64,000 nucleotides of DNA. Origin: Halanaerobiaceae bacterium ANBcell28. Its GTDB lineage: Bacteria > Bacillota > Halanaerobiia > Halanaerobiales > DTU029. The stretch covers positions 1 through 64,000 of the forward strand of contig JBBJJH010000015.1 in assembly GCA_037623315.1 (NCBI GenBank), read 5' to 3'. Below are positions 42,764-53,143 of this stretch, one piece after another; the first letter of the stretch is position 1; each line of letters begins with the position of its first letter. The notes below the pieces were generated by a model. That model ran no database searches. It saw only the letters and a program-made list of their open reading frames with translations, and was not told the origin of the DNA. A program made the position numbers and the translations under genes.

Positions 42764-44918
42764 ATTTCACCAAAAACAAGTTTTTCTTCCTTTCCTCTCT
42801 CTCTTTCTCTATAGCTTTAATTTCTGCTAATGCCATTTTATAAAGCTCTACTTGTGATTCTATTTTATTAATCTGATATTTATTTATCCGGGTACAGGAG
42901 CCATCAGGCAATTGAATTCTGGCTTTAACAGTATCTTTCAGACAGATATTTAGTATTTCAATTATTCTATTTTTTATTTCCTTGTCTTCTATGGGGACAA
43001 GGGTTTCTACACGCCTGTCCAAATTTCTGGGTCTCCAATCAGCACTGGCCATAAATACTTTAGAATCCCCTCCATTGGCAAAAAAGAAAATACGGCTATG
43101 TTCTAACAATTTTCCAACTATGCTTATTACCCTTATATTTTCACTGATATCTTCTAAACCTGGTCTGATACAGGAGATACCTCTAACTATTAGATCTATT
43201 TTTACACCAGCTATTGATGCTTGATATAGTTTTTTTATTATTTCTTTATCAACAAGAGAATTTATCTTTGCTATTATATGACCCTCTTTACCCTTGTGAC
43301 ATTCATTTATCTCATTATCTATGAGCTCTATAAATTTTTCTCTTAGATTTAAGGGAGAAATGATAATTTTTTGCCAGCTAGGTGGTGCTGAAAAAGATGT
43401 TAATACATTAAAGAGATTGGCTATATCATTAGTGTATGATTCTCTGGCAGTAAACAAAGAGATATCTGTATATAATTCAGCTGTCTGGTCATTATAATTT
43501 CCAGTGCTCATATGTAGATATTTTTTTATTCTTCCTTTTTCTGAGCGAATAACTAATAATAGTTTAGCATGTACTTTGAGTCCTACAAGACCATAGACAA
43601 CATGACAGCCAGCTTCTTCTAATTTTTTTGCCCATTTTATATTTTCCTCTTCATCAAAACGAGCTTTTAGTTCAATTATTACTGTGACCTGCTTCCCATT
43701 TCTGGCGGCTTTTACAAGTGAATTTATAATTGGTGACTTATCACTTAATCTATATAGGGTTTGTTTGATTGCCAGAACCTGTGGATCATTGGCTGCCTTT
43801 TCAAGAAATTCTAAAACAGGTTCAAATGATTCATAGGGGTGATGAATGAGAGCATCCTGTCTAGATATTTTGTTAAAGATATTTCGTTCAAAGTAAAAAT
43901 CCCTGGCTGCGAGAGGATAGAGTTTCTGAAATTTTAAGTTATCATATCCCCTAATATTTCTTATCTCTATTAATGCACTTAAGTCCAGTGGTCCATCTAT
44001 GTTATAAATGTCTTCATTTTGAAGTTGAAGATAGTCACTCAAAATAGCCTTTATTTTATTACTGCTTCCTTTTTCAATTTCAAGTCTTACGGGTGAACCC
44101 CATTCTCTTCTTTCCAAGTAGTCTTCCATTTCTCCAAGAAAATCATCTGCGTTTTCTTGTAAATTAACATCAGCATTACGAGTTATTCTAAACATATCGA
44201 TTGATTCTATCTGGAAGCCTTGGAATAGACTCCTTACTTTGTTTTTGATAATTTCTTCAATTAATATAAATGTTTTTTTCTTGCTTGTAGGTATATCAAG
44301 AAATCTTGGCATATTAGATGGAATCTGTACAAGAGCAATCTGGAATGACTTGTCTTTGCTTCTTTTTAGGTTTTTATTAAAACTTAAGTTATCTTTTTTA
44401 AATAAATTATCTTTTGTATTGTATTTTAAAGATATAATTAAGTTCAGACTTTTATTAGAAATGTGAGGAAATGGTCTTACTGGATCTATAGTTATCGGAG
44501 TGAGAACTGGATATATAATAGTATTAAAGTAATTGTCTAGAAATGATTTCTCTAGATGATTAATTTCCTGATAGTTCTTAATATAGATATTTTCTTTTGC
44601 TAATTGATCTTTTAGCTGATGCCAGCATTTATATTTTTCTGATATTAAATTATGACTTTCTTTTGAAATTTTTATAAACTCGTCTTCGGCACTATATAAA
44701 TCAGTAGATTGCTTTATATATTCAGATGATATTTTGTTTTTAAGTCTAGCCACTCTAATCATAAAAAATTCATCAAGGTTAGAAGCTGTTATTGATAAAT
44801 ATTTCAAACGTTCTAAAAGTGGATTCTGACTATCACAGGCTTCTTCTAATACTCTTTGATTAAACTTAAGCCAGCTAAGATGTTTGCTGAGGTAGTATTT
44901 GGGGTTGTCTAAGTCCAT
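42762..44918 (-). CDS. ppk1: Polyphosphate kinase 1
   Basis: A 718-residue PPK1 that makes polyphosphate from ATP. Characteristic parts are SWLKFNQRVLEEACD, NLDEFFMIRVARLK, the phospholipase-D-like HMSTGNYNDQTAELYTDISL with the phosphorylated His, and RNLDRRVETLVPI. Length matches the family. Two candidate phospho-acceptor histidines (in HAKLLLVIR and HMSTGNY) are present. It is convergent with the ABC operon and divergent from hisZ. With pap at 30927 the organism can both make and spend polyphosphate. Confidence 0.95.
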   Translation of the reverse strand: MDLDNPKYYLSKHLSWLKFNQRVLEEACDSQNPLLERLKYLSITASNLDEFFMIRVARLKNKISSEYIKQSTDLYSAEDEFIKISKESHNLISEKYKCWHQLKDQLAKENIYIKNYQEINHLEKSFLDNYFNTIIYPVLTPITIDPVRPFPHISNKSLNLIISLKYNTKDNLFKKDNLSFNKNLKRSKDKSFQIALVQIPSNMPRFLDIPTSKKKTFILIEEIIKNKVRSLFQGFQIESIDMFRITRNADVNLQENADDFLGEMEDYLERREWGSPVRLEIEKGSSNKIKAILSDYLQLQNEDIYNIDGPLDLSALIEIRNIRGYDNLKFQKLYPLAARDFYFERNIFNKISRQDALIHHPYESFEPVLEFLEKAANDPQVLAIKQTLYRLSDKSPIINSLVKAARNGKQVTVIIELKARFDEEENIKWAKKLEEAGCHVVYGLVGLKVHAKLLLVIRSEKGRIKKYLHMSTGNYNDQTAELYTDISLFTARESYTNDIANLFNVLTSFSAPPSWQKIIISPLNLREKFIELIDNEINECHKGKEGHIIAKINSLVDKEIIKKLYQASIAGVKIDLIVRGISCIRPGLEDISENIRVISIVGKLLEHSRIFFFANGGDSKVFMASADWRPRNLDRRVETLVPIEDKEIKNRIIEILNICLKDTVKARIQLPDGSCTRINKYQINKIESQVELYKMALAEIKAIEKEREERKKNLFLVK

Positions 44919-45023
44919 TGTTTTCCTCCAAAAATTAACTTGATTAGAATTGTTCCTTTCCCTAATAGTTTTTGAATAATTGTAAGTTTTATACTCAATT
45001 ATTCAAAACATTTTCTTATTTAG

Positions 45024-45052
45024 TTGACAAAAAGCTAATAGTATGTTATATT
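45024..45052 (+). promoter_or_regulatory. Histidine operon promoter
   Basis: TTGACA (45024-45029) and TATATT (45047-45052) are 17 nt apart, about 90 nt before hisZ. No T-box specifier or AGGGTGG box is seen. Confidence 0.8.
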
Positions 45053-45138
45053 ACTTTAGTAAGTTAAAGTATTAAAGCTAGAAAGTATAACTTGATACAT
45101 CATGCAAGAAATTATAAGAATGAAGGAAGGTATTAGCT

Positions 45139-46422
45139 ATGAATAATAATAATATGTTGAAATCAGCTGGGGGAATGCGAAGTTATCTTCCCGAACTAGC
45201 AAGTGAACTTAAGTGTATTGAAAGAAAAATCCTTGATATATTCGAGCTATGGGGTTATCATCCTATAATTACACCTACCCTGGAATATTATGAATCACTG
45301 ACAGAAGGTATGGGTAGAAGTCTAGATAAGAGATTGTATAAATTCATTGATTATGAAGGAAATATCCTGACATTGAGACCTGAGATGACTGCTCCGATTG
45401 CCCGTACATTATCAAATCGCTTGAATGATATAGAATTACCAATGAGGTTATCATATAATGCTACAGTTTTTCGTTATGATCAATTGCAGGCCGGTAAAAA
45501 TAGGGAAATATATCAATTAGGTGTTGAATTTATTGGTGAAAAAAGTTATCTGGCAGATGCAGAAGCAATTATATTGGCTATTGAGTCTTTACAGAATACT
45601 GGAATAGAAGACTTTAAACTTGATATTGGTCATGCAGCATATCTTGAGGGTATTATTGAAGAATTAGATCTAAGTCATGAGATAGAGCTTGAAATCAAAA
45701 CATTCTTAAACAAAAAAGACCTTGTTGGTTTGAATGACTTTATTCTTAGCTTGGAAGAAGAGGGTGTTGACAAAAAGGTAGAAATGATCAATGATATTCC
45801 TGCTTTAAGAGGTAATCAAGAAATTCTTAGAGATGCTCGCAGTCTAGTAAAAAATGAGAAGTCTATTGCTGCTCTTGAAAATTTAGAGAAGATTTATCAA
45901 TATATTGCCGATTATGGACTGGCTGATTATATTACATTGGATTTGAGTTTGATTAGAGGTTTTGATTATTATACTGGAGTAGTTTTTGAAGGATTTACTG
46001 AAAAATTAGGTTACACTATTTGTGGTGGAGGAAGATACGATAATTTATTGAATAAGTATAGTGGTCAAGAAATTCCAGCTATCGGTTTTGCTATTGGACT
46101 AGAAAGGGTACGTCTTGCTCTTAAACGTCAGGACTATGAATTTGAATATCCAGTGCTTGATGAACTATTTTTGGTAAATGACGGTACAGAAGCACTTGCT
46201 ATGAAGACAGCTAAGAAACTTCGTCAAAAGGGTATTATAACCAGTCTAGCAGAACTCCGTGATAATAAGGAAGAACTGAAAGCAAAAGCTAAAAATGAAG
46301 GAGTAAAACGAATACTTATCTTTATAGATAAAGAAAAGCTAGAAGTACTTGATATAATTAATGATACTATGGAAACAATAGAAATAGATGGGGACTGGGA
46401 GGAGAAGCTATGGGAGATATAA
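45139..46422 (+). CDS. hisZ: ATP phosphoribosyltransferase regulatory subunit
   Basis: A 427-residue HisZ, a paralogue of histidyl-tRNA synthetase without tRNA charging activity. Class II motifs are visible (RPEMTAPIAR, VFRYDQLQAG, RGFDYYTGVVFEGF, CGGGRYDNLL). It forms the octamer with short HisG for the first step of histidine synthesis. It is the first gene of the his operon; hisG starts 13 nt before its stop. Confidence 0.95.
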   Translation: MNNNNMLKSAGGMRSYLPELASELKCIERKILDIFELWGYHPIITPTLEYYESLTEGMGRSLDKRLYKFIDYEGNILTLRPEMTAPIARTLSNRLNDIELPMRLSYNATVFRYDQLQAGKNREIYQLGVEFIGEKSYLADAEAIILAIESLQNTGIEDFKLDIGHAAYLEGIIEELDLSHEIELEIKTFLNKKDLVGLNDFILSLEEEGVDKKVEMINDIPALRGNQEILRDARSLVKNEKSIAALENLEKIYQYIADYGLADYITLDLSLIRGFDYYTGVVFEGFTEKLGYTICGGGRYDNLLNKYSGQEIPAIGFAIGLERVRLALKRQDYEFEYPVLDELFLVNDGTEALAMKTAKKLRQKGIITSLAELRDNKEELKAKAKNEGVKRILIFIDKEKLEVLDIINDTMETIEIDGDWEEKLWEI

Positions 46423-47066
46423 TTACTGCACTACCTAAAGGTAGACTTTTAAAAGTTGTTGTTGATATTTTGAAAAAGGCTGATTTTATTTCAAAGGATT
46501 TGGATATAGAGGAAATGTCTCGTCAATTAGTTTTTACTGATGAAAAGACAGGGAATTCATTTTTATTGGCTAAGCCAAAAGATGTGCCGGTATATGTTGA
46601 ACACGGTGCAGCAGATATAGGTGTGACTGGTAAAGATGTAATACTGGAACATGATAGACGTCTTTATGAATTAGCAGATTTGAAAGTTGGCTGGTGTAAG
46701 TTAGTAGTAGCTGTACCAGAAGCCAAGGGAATTACTAGAGTTGAAGATATACCTGAACATAGTCGTGTGGCAACTTCTTTCCCTACTATTACGCGAGAAT
46801 TTTTTCAAAAAATGGGGATTCAGGTTGATATTATATACTTAAATGGTTCAGTGGAACTTGCGCCTTTGATTGATCTAGCTGACTTGATTGTTGATATTAC
46901 ATCAACTGGAACTACTTTGCGCAAGAATAACTTACTACCTATTGCTGAAATTTGTGAGTCAACATCAAGGCTAGTTGTAAATAATGTTAGCTATAAGACC
47001 AAGTATCAGGCAGTAAGTAAACTGATGACTGCCATAAAGGAGGAGGTAGCGAATAATGAAGATTAA
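46410..47066 (+). CDS. hisG: ATP phosphoribosyltransferase, short form
   Basis: A 218-residue HisG that joins ATP and PRPP. TALPKGRLL, the PRPP loop DITSTGTTLRKNNL and the absence of the C-terminal regulatory domain mark the short form that needs HisZ. It overlaps hisZ by 13 nt and hisD by 11 nt. Confidence 0.96.
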   Translation: MGDIITALPKGRLLKVVVDILKKADFISKDLDIEEMSRQLVFTDEKTGNSFLLAKPKDVPVYVEHGAADIGVTGKDVILEHDRRLYELADLKVGWCKLVVAVPEAKGITRVEDIPEHSRVATSFPTITREFFQKMGIQVDIIYLNGSVELAPLIDLADLIVDITSTGTTLRKNNLLPIAEICESTSRLVVNNVSYKTKYQAVSKLMTAIKEEVANNED

Positions 47067-48339
47067 GTCTTTAAATTATCCTGAAAATAAGCAAGCAATT
47101 AATGAGATCTTACTAAAAAATCGCTTTGATTTTCAGGATGAGAGAAGTCAGGCAGTAGAAATGATAGTAAATGATGTAAGAGATAACGGTGATGATGCTG
47201 TTTTTAAATATACCGAAAAGTTTGATGGTGCAAAATTTGGAGAATTGCTTGTTTCCAAAGATGAAATAGATGAAGCATATTCTATAGTAGAGGATAGTTT
47301 TATAGAGTCTATACGTAAGTCAATTGATAATGTAAAGGCTTTTCATAGAAAGCAGTTACGTGAAAATTGGTTTGATTATAACAACGGTATGACCGGTCAA
47401 GTATATAATCCACTTGCCAGGATTGGTGCTTATGTGCCAGGAGGCAGGGCTGCTTATCCTTCTTCTGTTGTGATGACTGTTATCCCTGCTAAAGTGGCAG
47501 GTGTTGAAGAGGTGGTAGTTGTTAGCCCGCCAGATAAGGAAGGTAAGGTGAATCCATATACCTTAGTGGCTGCTAATGAGGCTGGTGCTGATGAGATTTA
47601 TAAAGTTGGTGGGGCACAGGCTGTTGCGGCTCTGGCTTTTGGTACAGAGTCAATTAAGGCTGTTGATAAAATCGTTGGCCCTGGGAATATCTATGTAACC
47701 CTTGCTAAAAAGATGGTTTATGGATTGGTGGATATTGATATGCTGGCCGGGCCTAGTGAGGTTTTGGTGCTGGCTGATGAAAATGCTAATCCAGACTTTA
47801 TAGCTGCTGATCTCTTGTCACAGGCTGAGCATGATCCACTGGCTGTATCAATTTTGATTACTACTAGTGACGAGATAGCTGAAAAGACTAAAACTGCTGT
47901 AGCTAAGCAGATAAAAGAATTATCTAAAAGGGAAATCGCTGAAGAGTCTATCACTAATAATGCTTTAGTAGTTATTGTTGATGATTTGGATAACGGAATT
48001 GAATTAGTAAATTTATTTGCACCTGAGCATTTTGAATTATTGGTACAGGAGCCTTTCAAGGTATTGGGTAAGATCAAAAATGCAGGAGCAATTTTTATAG
48101 GTGATTATTCATCTGAGCCTCTAGGCGATTATATGGCAGGACCCAATCATGTTCTTCCAACTGGAGGTACAGCTCGTTACGCTTCTCCTCTAAATACTGA
48201 TGATTTTATTAAAAAGTCCAGTATAATCTATTATCAAAAAGAAGAGTTAGAGCAGGTTAAGGATGATGTAATTAAGCTGGCAGAGCTGGAAGGTCTTGAT
48301 GCACATGCCAATGCAATTAAGATAAGATTTAAGAAGTAA
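47056..48339 (+). CDS. hisD: Histidinol dehydrogenase
   Basis: A 427-residue zinc enzyme that oxidises histidinol to histidine in two NAD-dependent steps. VGPGNIYV, DMLAGPSEVLVLAD, SQAEHDP with zinc and catalytic residues, and the GPNHVLPTGGTAR segment are conserved. It overlaps hisG by 11 nt. It is the last-step enzyme although hisC, the step before, is absent from the operon. Confidence 0.96.
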   Translation: MKIKSLNYPENKQAINEILLKNRFDFQDERSQAVEMIVNDVRDNGDDAVFKYTEKFDGAKFGELLVSKDEIDEAYSIVEDSFIESIRKSIDNVKAFHRKQLRENWFDYNNGMTGQVYNPLARIGAYVPGGRAAYPSSVVMTVIPAKVAGVEEVVVVSPPDKEGKVNPYTLVAANEAGADEIYKVGGAQAVAALAFGTESIKAVDKIVGPGNIYVTLAKKMVYGLVDIDMLAGPSEVLVLADENANPDFIAADLLSQAEHDPLAVSILITTSDEIAEKTKTAVAKQIKELSKREIAEESITNNALVVIVDDLDNGIELVNLFAPEHFELLVQEPFKVLGKIKNAGAIFIGDYSSEPLGDYMAGPNHVLPTGGTARYASPLNTDDFIKKSSIIYYQKEELEQVKDDVIKLAELEGLDAHANAIKIRFKK

Positions 48340-48364
48340 CTGTAAACGGGGGAGGACTTATCTT

Positions 48365-48424
48365 ATGGAATGGAATGATGATTCGTATAAAAACATTTAT
48401 GTCAAAAAAATAAAAGCCGAATGA
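48365..48424 (+). CDS. 19-codon micro-frame at the expected hisC position
   Basis: ATG with a strong GGGGGAGG 8 nt upstream, then 18 codons (MEWNDDSYKNIYVKKIKAE) and a stop. hisC, the histidinol-phosphate aminotransferase gene, often sits between hisD and hisB but is missing here. The frame may be the start of a deleted hisC or a small translated leader for hisB, whose start lies 36 nt downstream. The HisC origin is inferred. Confidence 0.4.
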   Translation: MEWNDDSYKNIYVKKIKAE

Positions 48425-48459
48425 AGATTCGTTTAGTAAAAGATAAGGTGGTGTTAAAG

Positions 48460-49062
48460 ATGGCAAGATTCAAGGAAATTGATCTGGAACGGATTACTAA
48501 AGAGACTGATATTAAGTTAAAATTGAAATTAAGTGCTTCCAGGGAGATTGATATTGACACTGGAATAGGTTTCTTTGACCACATGCTAGAGCTTTTAGCT
48601 TTTCATAGTTTTATGGATTTAGAGTTAAAAGTTGATGGTGATCTCTATGTTGATGAACATCATACTGTAGAGGATGTGGGTATTGTACTGGGGCAGGCTA
48701 TTAAAGAGGCTTTAGCTGACAAAGCAGGAATTAAAAGATATGCTGATATTACTTTGCCTATGGATGAATGCCTGGTTCAGGTAGCCCTTGATTTGAGTGG
48801 CCGAGCATATTATCAGGATGATCTGCAATTTACTAGAGAAAGTGTGGGAGACTTACCGGTAGAATTAGTAGAGGAGTTTTTCCGGGCCTTATCTAATAAT
48901 GCTGGGATTACCTTGCATATAAGGGCTATAAGAAATGGTAATGCACATCACTTGATTGAGGCCTGTTTTAAGGCTTTTGCCAGGGCTTTTGATCAGGCTA
49001 TAAGTATTGATGATAGATTAGCAGGTAAGCCTCTATCTACTAAAGGTATGCTAGGAGAGTAG
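48460..49062 (+). CDS. hisB: Imidazoleglycerol-phosphate dehydratase
   Basis: A 200-residue HisB. The metal-binding FFDHMLELLAFHS and DEHHTVEDVGIVLGQAI, and the later FFRALSNNAGITLHI, are the family hallmarks. The start is ATG at 48460 with AAGGTGGTG upstream; an in-frame ATG at 48421 has no RBS and overlaps the micro-frame stop. A 120-bp gap follows, containing a mobile-element fragment. Confidence 0.95.
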   Translation: MARFKEIDLERITKETDIKLKLKLSASREIDIDTGIGFFDHMLELLAFHSFMDLELKVDGDLYVDEHHTVEDVGIVLGQAIKEALADKAGIKRYADITLPMDECLVQVALDLSGRAYYQDDLQFTRESVGDLPVELVEEFFRALSNNAGITLHIRAIRNGNAHHLIEACFKAFARAFDQAISIDDRLAGKPLSTKGMLGE

Positions 49063-49124
49063 AATATTCTTTTTTTGAATTAGTTCCGAATTATTTTTGT
49101 AATTGTTCTATGTATGAATAAATT

Positions 49125-49149
49125 TCTAAAACTAAGAATTCACTTTATC
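49125..49149. mobile_element. IS-like left-end fragment in the his operon
   Basis: TCTAAAACTAAGAATTCACT and TTATCG match 14334-14360 (with GAACTC for GAATTC) at about 23 of 25 positions. It lies in the 120-bp gap between hisB and hisH and is probably a scar of the same element family as 14108-14361. Confidence 0.5.
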
Positions 49150-49182
49150 GTATAAGTTTAGGACTTTGAAAGGAGATAAATA

Positions 49183-49803
49183 GTGATAGCAATTATTGAT
49201 TATGATATAGGAAATTTAGGTAGTGTTCTGAAAGCCTTTAAGTATTTGAATATAGATGCGGTTTTAACTAAAGATGTTGATGAAATTAAAAAAGCAGATG
49301 GCCTGGTATTGCCAGGGGTAGGGGCTTTTGGTGAAGGCATGAGAAATCTACGCTGTTTAGGTTTAGAGAAGATTATTAAGGAAGAACTGGCTAAAGGCAA
49401 GCCGTTTTTAGGAATATGCCTTGGTATGCAGTTACTTTTTGAGAGTAGCGAAGAGGCCAATCAGGAAAAGGGTCTGGCTTTAATTCCAGGAGCAGTTAGA
49501 AAGTTTGATCCTGTTGCTGTAGGAAAAATACCACAAATCGGATGGAATCAGCTAGAACTTGTAAAAGATGATCCGCTTTTTGGGGAATTAGATGGAGAGG
49601 ACTATTATTTTGTACATAGTTATTACGTATCTCCAGAGAGTGAGGAATATGTTTTAGCTAAGACTGTTTACGGAAAGACAGTATTTGTTTCAGTTGTGAA
49701 GAAAGATAATATCTGGGGAATGCAGTGTCATCCAGAAAAGAGTAGTAAGGTTGGTTTGCAAACCTTGAAAAATTTTGGAGAGGTGGTTTTACAATGGAAA
49801 TAA
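49183..49803 (+). CDS. hisH: Imidazole glycerol phosphate synthase glutaminase subunit
   Basis: A 206-residue class I glutamine amidotransferase that feeds ammonia to HisF. The catalytic Cys is in [11 protein letters not shown] near residue 80 and the His-Glu pair is in CHPEKSS. GTG start with AAAGGAG upstream. It overlaps the hisA start by 10 nt. Confidence 0.96.
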   Translation: MIAIIDYDIGNLGSVLKAFKYLNIDAVLTKDVDEIKKADGLVLPGVGAFGEGMRNLRCLGLEKIIKEELAKGKPFLGICLGMQLLFESSEEANQEKGLALIPGAVRKFDPVAVGKIPQIGWNQLELVKDDPLFGELDGEDYYFVHSYYVSPESEEYVLAKTVYGKTVFVSVVKKDNIWGMQCHPEKSSKVGLQTLKNFGEVVLQWK

Positions 49804-51299
49804 TTCCGGCAATTGATTTAAAAGATGGCCGTTGTGTTAGATTACTTAGGGGAGATTATGATCAGGAGACTGTTTATAGCCAGGAGCCAGTAGAGATGGC
49901 CTTACACTGGCAGGAACAAGGGGCAAAACGCCTGCATTTAGTGGATCTTGATGGTGCTAAAGATGGGAAGCCTGTTAATCTTGAATTGGTTAAAAAGATA
50001 ACATCTGCCCTTGATATACCTGTGCAGTTAGGTGGTGGCATTAGATCTATGACTATCATTGATGATTATATAGATGCAGGTATTGATCGCTTGATTCTGG
50101 GTACTATAGCTTTACAAAAACCAGAAGTAGTTAAAGAGGCTATCGATAAATATGGACCTAAGAAAATTGTTGTAGGTGTTGATGCTAAAGATGGTAAAGT
50201 GGCTGTAAACGGCTGGTTGGAAGATAGTCGTAAGACTGTTGAAGAAATGATTTTTGAGATGAAAGAACTTGGTGTGAAGGTATTTATTTATACAGATATA
50301 AGTAAAGATGGAACACTAGAAGGTCCTGATGTTGAAGGTTTGAATAAGTATAATCAAATTCCAGGAATTCATTTGATTGCTTCTGGTGGTGTATCTAATT
50401 ATGATGATTTAAAAGATCTTGTTGAGATTGGTATTTCCAGTGTAATATCAGGGAAGGCCCTTTATACTGGGGATTTGACAGGTAACTTTAATGATATTAG
50501 TAGAAAACTTAGGGATGAGGGGATTAAAATGCTTACTAGAAGAATAATACCCTGCCTTGATGTAAAAGAAGGAAGGGTTGTTAAAGGTGTGAATTTTGTA
50601 AATCTCAGGGATGAAGGTGACCCTGTGGAAATGGCTATTTATTATGATAATCAGGGGGCAGATGAGCTGGTTTTTCTTGATATAAATGCCTCTCATGAAG
50701 GTAGAGATATCATGCTTGATATGGTCAGAAAAACTGCTGAAAATGTCTTTATACCTTTTACTATTGGTGGGGGTATTCGTACTATAGATGATATGAAGAC
50801 TATTTTGATGGCAGGCGCTGATAAGGTTTCTATTAATTCATCTGCAGTGAAAAATCCTGAGTTGATTTCAGAAGGTGCTGAGAAGTTTGGTAGTCAATGT
50901 ATTGTTGTAGCTATTGATGCCAAGAAGAAAGATGAAGATAGCTGGGAAGTTTATATACATGGAGGCAGAAAGGCAACAGGTCTTGATGTAATTGAGTGGT
51001 CGAAGGAAGTTGAGAAACTAGGCGCTGGCGAGATTTTACTTACCAGTATGGATGCTGATGGAACTAAAGATGGTTATGATATTGAATTGTTAAAGAAAAT
51101 GTCAGAGGCTGTTAATATCCCTGTAATTGCATCTGGAGGAGCTGGAAATCTTGAGCATTTAAAAGAAGGTTTGCTTGAGGGTAAAGCTGATGCTGTGCTG
51201 GCTGCTTCTATCTTCCACGAGAAGCAACATACTATTCAAGAAGCCAAAGAATATCTAGCTGAAGAGGGTATTCCAGTACGCTTATTTAAAGCTGAGTAA
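49794..51299 (+). CDS. hisA/hisF: HisA-HisF fusion protein
   Basis: One open frame of 501 residues. Residues 1-245 are HisA (ProFAR isomerase: [39 protein letters not shown]). Residues 246-501 are HisF (cyclase subunit: [49 protein letters not shown]). Both barrels keep their catalytic Asp residues. The junction reads [13 protein letters not shown] with no stop. An ATG at 50529 with GAGGGG about 7 nt upstream could still start free HisF. The fusion channels two successive steps in one polypeptide. Confidence 0.93.
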   Translation: MEIIPAIDLKDGRCVRLLRGDYDQETVYSQEPVEMALHWQEQGAKRLHLVDLDGAKDGKPVNLELVKKITSALDIPVQLGGGIRSMTIIDDYIDAGIDRLILGTIALQKPEVVKEAIDKYGPKKIVVGVDAKDGKVAVNGWLEDSRKTVEEMIFEMKELGVKVFIYTDISKDGTLEGPDVEGLNKYNQIPGIHLIASGGVSNYDDLKDLVEIGISSVISGKALYTGDLTGNFNDISRKLRDEGIKMLTRRIIPCLDVKEGRVVKGVNFVNLRDEGDPVEMAIYYDNQGADELVFLDINASHEGRDIMLDMVRKTAENVFIPFTIGGGIRTIDDMKTILMAGADKVSINSSAVKNPELISEGAEKFGSQCIVVAIDAKKKDEDSWEVYIHGGRKATGLDVIEWSKEVEKLGAGEILLTSMDADGTKDGYDIELLKKMSEAVNIPVIASGGAGNLEHLKEGLLEGKADAVLAASIFHEKQHTIQEAKEYLAEEGIPVRLFKAE

Positions 51300-51334
51300 T
51301 CAGCAAAATTAAGCTATGTTTTATAGAATACAGC

Positions 51335-51379
51335 AATAAGGATCTTTTCTAATTGTGATTTAGCAAGGGTCCTTATTTT
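51335..51379 (+). terminator. Terminator between hisA/F and hisIE
   Basis: AATAAGGA (51335-51342) pairs with TCCTTATT (51370-51377), followed by T. The 152-bp gap suggests hisIE may be expressed separately or by readthrough. Confidence 0.6.
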
Positions 51380-51451
51380 TCCTATATATAGCTTCAGTAA
51401 ATCGAAAAGAATATTAGATAAAAATTATTAATATGTTAAGGAGTGTAGGTA

Positions 51452-52144
51452 ATGATTAAGATATTGGATAAGATAAAGTTTAATAAAGATGGTTTAATAC
51501 CTGCTGTTTTGCAGGATGCAGATAGCAAAGAGGTCTTAATGCTGGCTTATATGAACAAAGAATCCCTGGAGAAGACTATCGAGACAGGTAAAGCCTGTTT
51601 CTGGAGCCGCTCTCGTCAGGAGTTGTGGTTAAAAGGAGAAACTTCTGGAAATTATCAGAAAGTAGAAGAAATCAGGTTGGATTGCGATAATGATACCTTA
51701 TTAATATTGGTAAAACCTGCAGGCCCTGCCTGTCATACTAATAAGAAATCATGTTTTTTCAATAAACTAGATGGAAATAAAATTGAGGAATTAGAAGAGG
51801 TTTCTCCTAGTGCCATTTCTAAAGGGCAGAGTTCCGAAGATGATGAGCAATTATACAGAGAAAAATCTATTTTCTTATACAAATTGTATCAATTGATTGA
51901 CGGCAGAAAAGTAAATCCAGTTGAAGGCTCTTATACTAATTATCTATTTGATAAAGGTGTAGATAAGATTTGTAAAAAGATTGGTGAAGAAGCAGCTGAG
52001 GTTATCATTGGAGCAAAAAATGAGGCAAAAGAAGAGATGGTATATGAAATCGGCGATCTTTTCTATCATCTTTTTGTTCTGATGAGTTTATATGAAATTT
52101 CTCCTACTGCTATCTTGAAAGAATTAGAGAGCAGGAGTAAATAA
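51452..52144 (+). CDS. hisIE: Phosphoribosyl-AMP cyclohydrolase / PR-ATP pyrophosphohydrolase
   Basis: A 230-residue bifunctional HisIE. The cyclohydrolase part (about 1-115) has [32 protein letters not shown] and [12 protein letters not shown] with zinc cysteines. The pyrophosphohydrolase part (about 135-228) has [13 protein letters not shown] and [13 protein letters not shown]. It completes steps two and three of the pathway. Terminator at 52199-52229. Confidence 0.95.
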   Translation: MIKILDKIKFNKDGLIPAVLQDADSKEVLMLAYMNKESLEKTIETGKACFWSRSRQELWLKGETSGNYQKVEEIRLDCDNDTLLILVKPAGPACHTNKKSCFFNKLDGNKIEELEEVSPSAISKGQSSEDDEQLYREKSIFLYKLYQLIDGRKVNPVEGSYTNYLFDKGVDKICKKIGEEAAEVIIGAKNEAKEEMVYEIGDLFYHLFVLMSLYEISPTAILKELESRSK

Positions 52145-52198
52145 AAACATAATTTGTTAGTATTAAATAATAAGAACAGATGCTTAAGTATGTAATAG

Positions 52199-52229
52199 AA
52201 AACCATCTATGTAAATATGGATGGTTTTT
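52199..52229 (+). terminator. Terminator of hisIE
   Basis: AAAACCATC pairs with GATGGTTTT around a 12-nt loop, followed by T. Confidence 0.8.
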
Positions 52230-52336
52230 CTTTTTTTATTTTTTGCAGGAAAAAATTAACTTATGCTTAATATATAAATAATAGAATATGAGGATTTAGT
52301 GTAGAAAAAAATATTTAAATAAGGAGAGTATTTAAC

Positions 52337-52612
52337 ATGCAAAAAAAATGGGTTTATAATTTAGCATTGGTTTTATTAGTTATTGGATTGTTAATGTTTC
52401 TTGTCCCAAGTATAAACTCTGCAGCTCGAGGTTTTCTGGCAGGATGGCGTGATGCTGCTGTTGATGTATATGAACCATCTTCTGCCTCCACTACCCCAGA
52501 TAGTGTATTTTATATTTCTTTAGGGATAATTATTATTGCTCTTTTAATAATCGGGTTTAATAAAATATTGTATAAGTTAGATGAGATTGCTAAGACAAGA
52601 ATTGAGGATTAA
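52337..52612 (+). CDS. Small two-helix membrane protein
   Basis: A 91-residue protein with two hydrophobic segments (about 8-26 and 57-77), a short acidic loop between them (RDAAVDVYEPSSASTTPDS) and a charged tail. AAGGAGAG precedes the ATG. It is not recognised. It lies alone between the his operon and the serine-hydrolase island. Confidence 0.65.
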   Translation: MQKKWVYNLALVLLVIGLLMFLVPSINSAARGFLAGWRDAAVDVYEPSSASTTPDSVFYISLGIIIIALLIIGFNKILYKLDEIAKTRIED

Positions 52613-52624
52613 AGTATGTAAGGG

Positions 52625-53127
52625 GCGTCAATTATAAATCAATCCTATAATTATGGTTTAGGGTGGACAATTTCTAATGATATATATTAACATGATGGTT
52701 ACTGGTATCTATATTCAGCACATATTGCTCTATTACCTAACTATGGTCTGGGTTTTATATTGTTGAGCAATACTGAAGTTTTTTTAAATGAAATAGCAGA
52801 GGGTTTATTGTATTCTTCACTGAATATTAATTATTATGATGAGATAGAAAGCTTATATAACTTTCTTAATTTACTAATAGAAGAAAAATTTAATGAAGCT
52901 GAAGTTATGTTCCACCCTAATTTAGCTACTCCATTATGGTATCGAAATATAATAAGACAAATTGAAAATGATGATAAAAAAAGAGATAGTGATTAATGGG
53001 GTTTACCCAAGTTCTTTTGATAATTAACCTTTTACATATAATATATATTTATATATAGGACAGCCAGATTTCACATATACTATAAATTTGTCTGATACTG
53101 GAGATGGATACATTTTATTATGCTATA
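52625..53127 (+). pseudogene. Serine hydrolase C-terminal remnant with WYRNI module
   Basis: The frame reads NYGLGWTISNDIY, stop, HDGYWYLYSAHIALLPNYGLGF, then the shared C-terminal module: IESLYNFLNLLIEEKFNEAE, ATPLWYRNIIRQIEN, and after a frame change GQPDFTYTINLSDTGDGY. It matches the C-terminal third of the intact serine hydrolase at 58685. The catalytic N-terminal part is gone, and a TAA at 52688 plus at least one frameshift near 53000 break what is left. Confidence 0.75.
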
Positions 53128-53143
53128 TTAGGAGGTTTAGATA

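Noticed and set aside
45053-45138. T-box or histidine attenuator before hisZ
   Set aside because: No AGGGTGG box, His codon run or terminator is present in the short leader.
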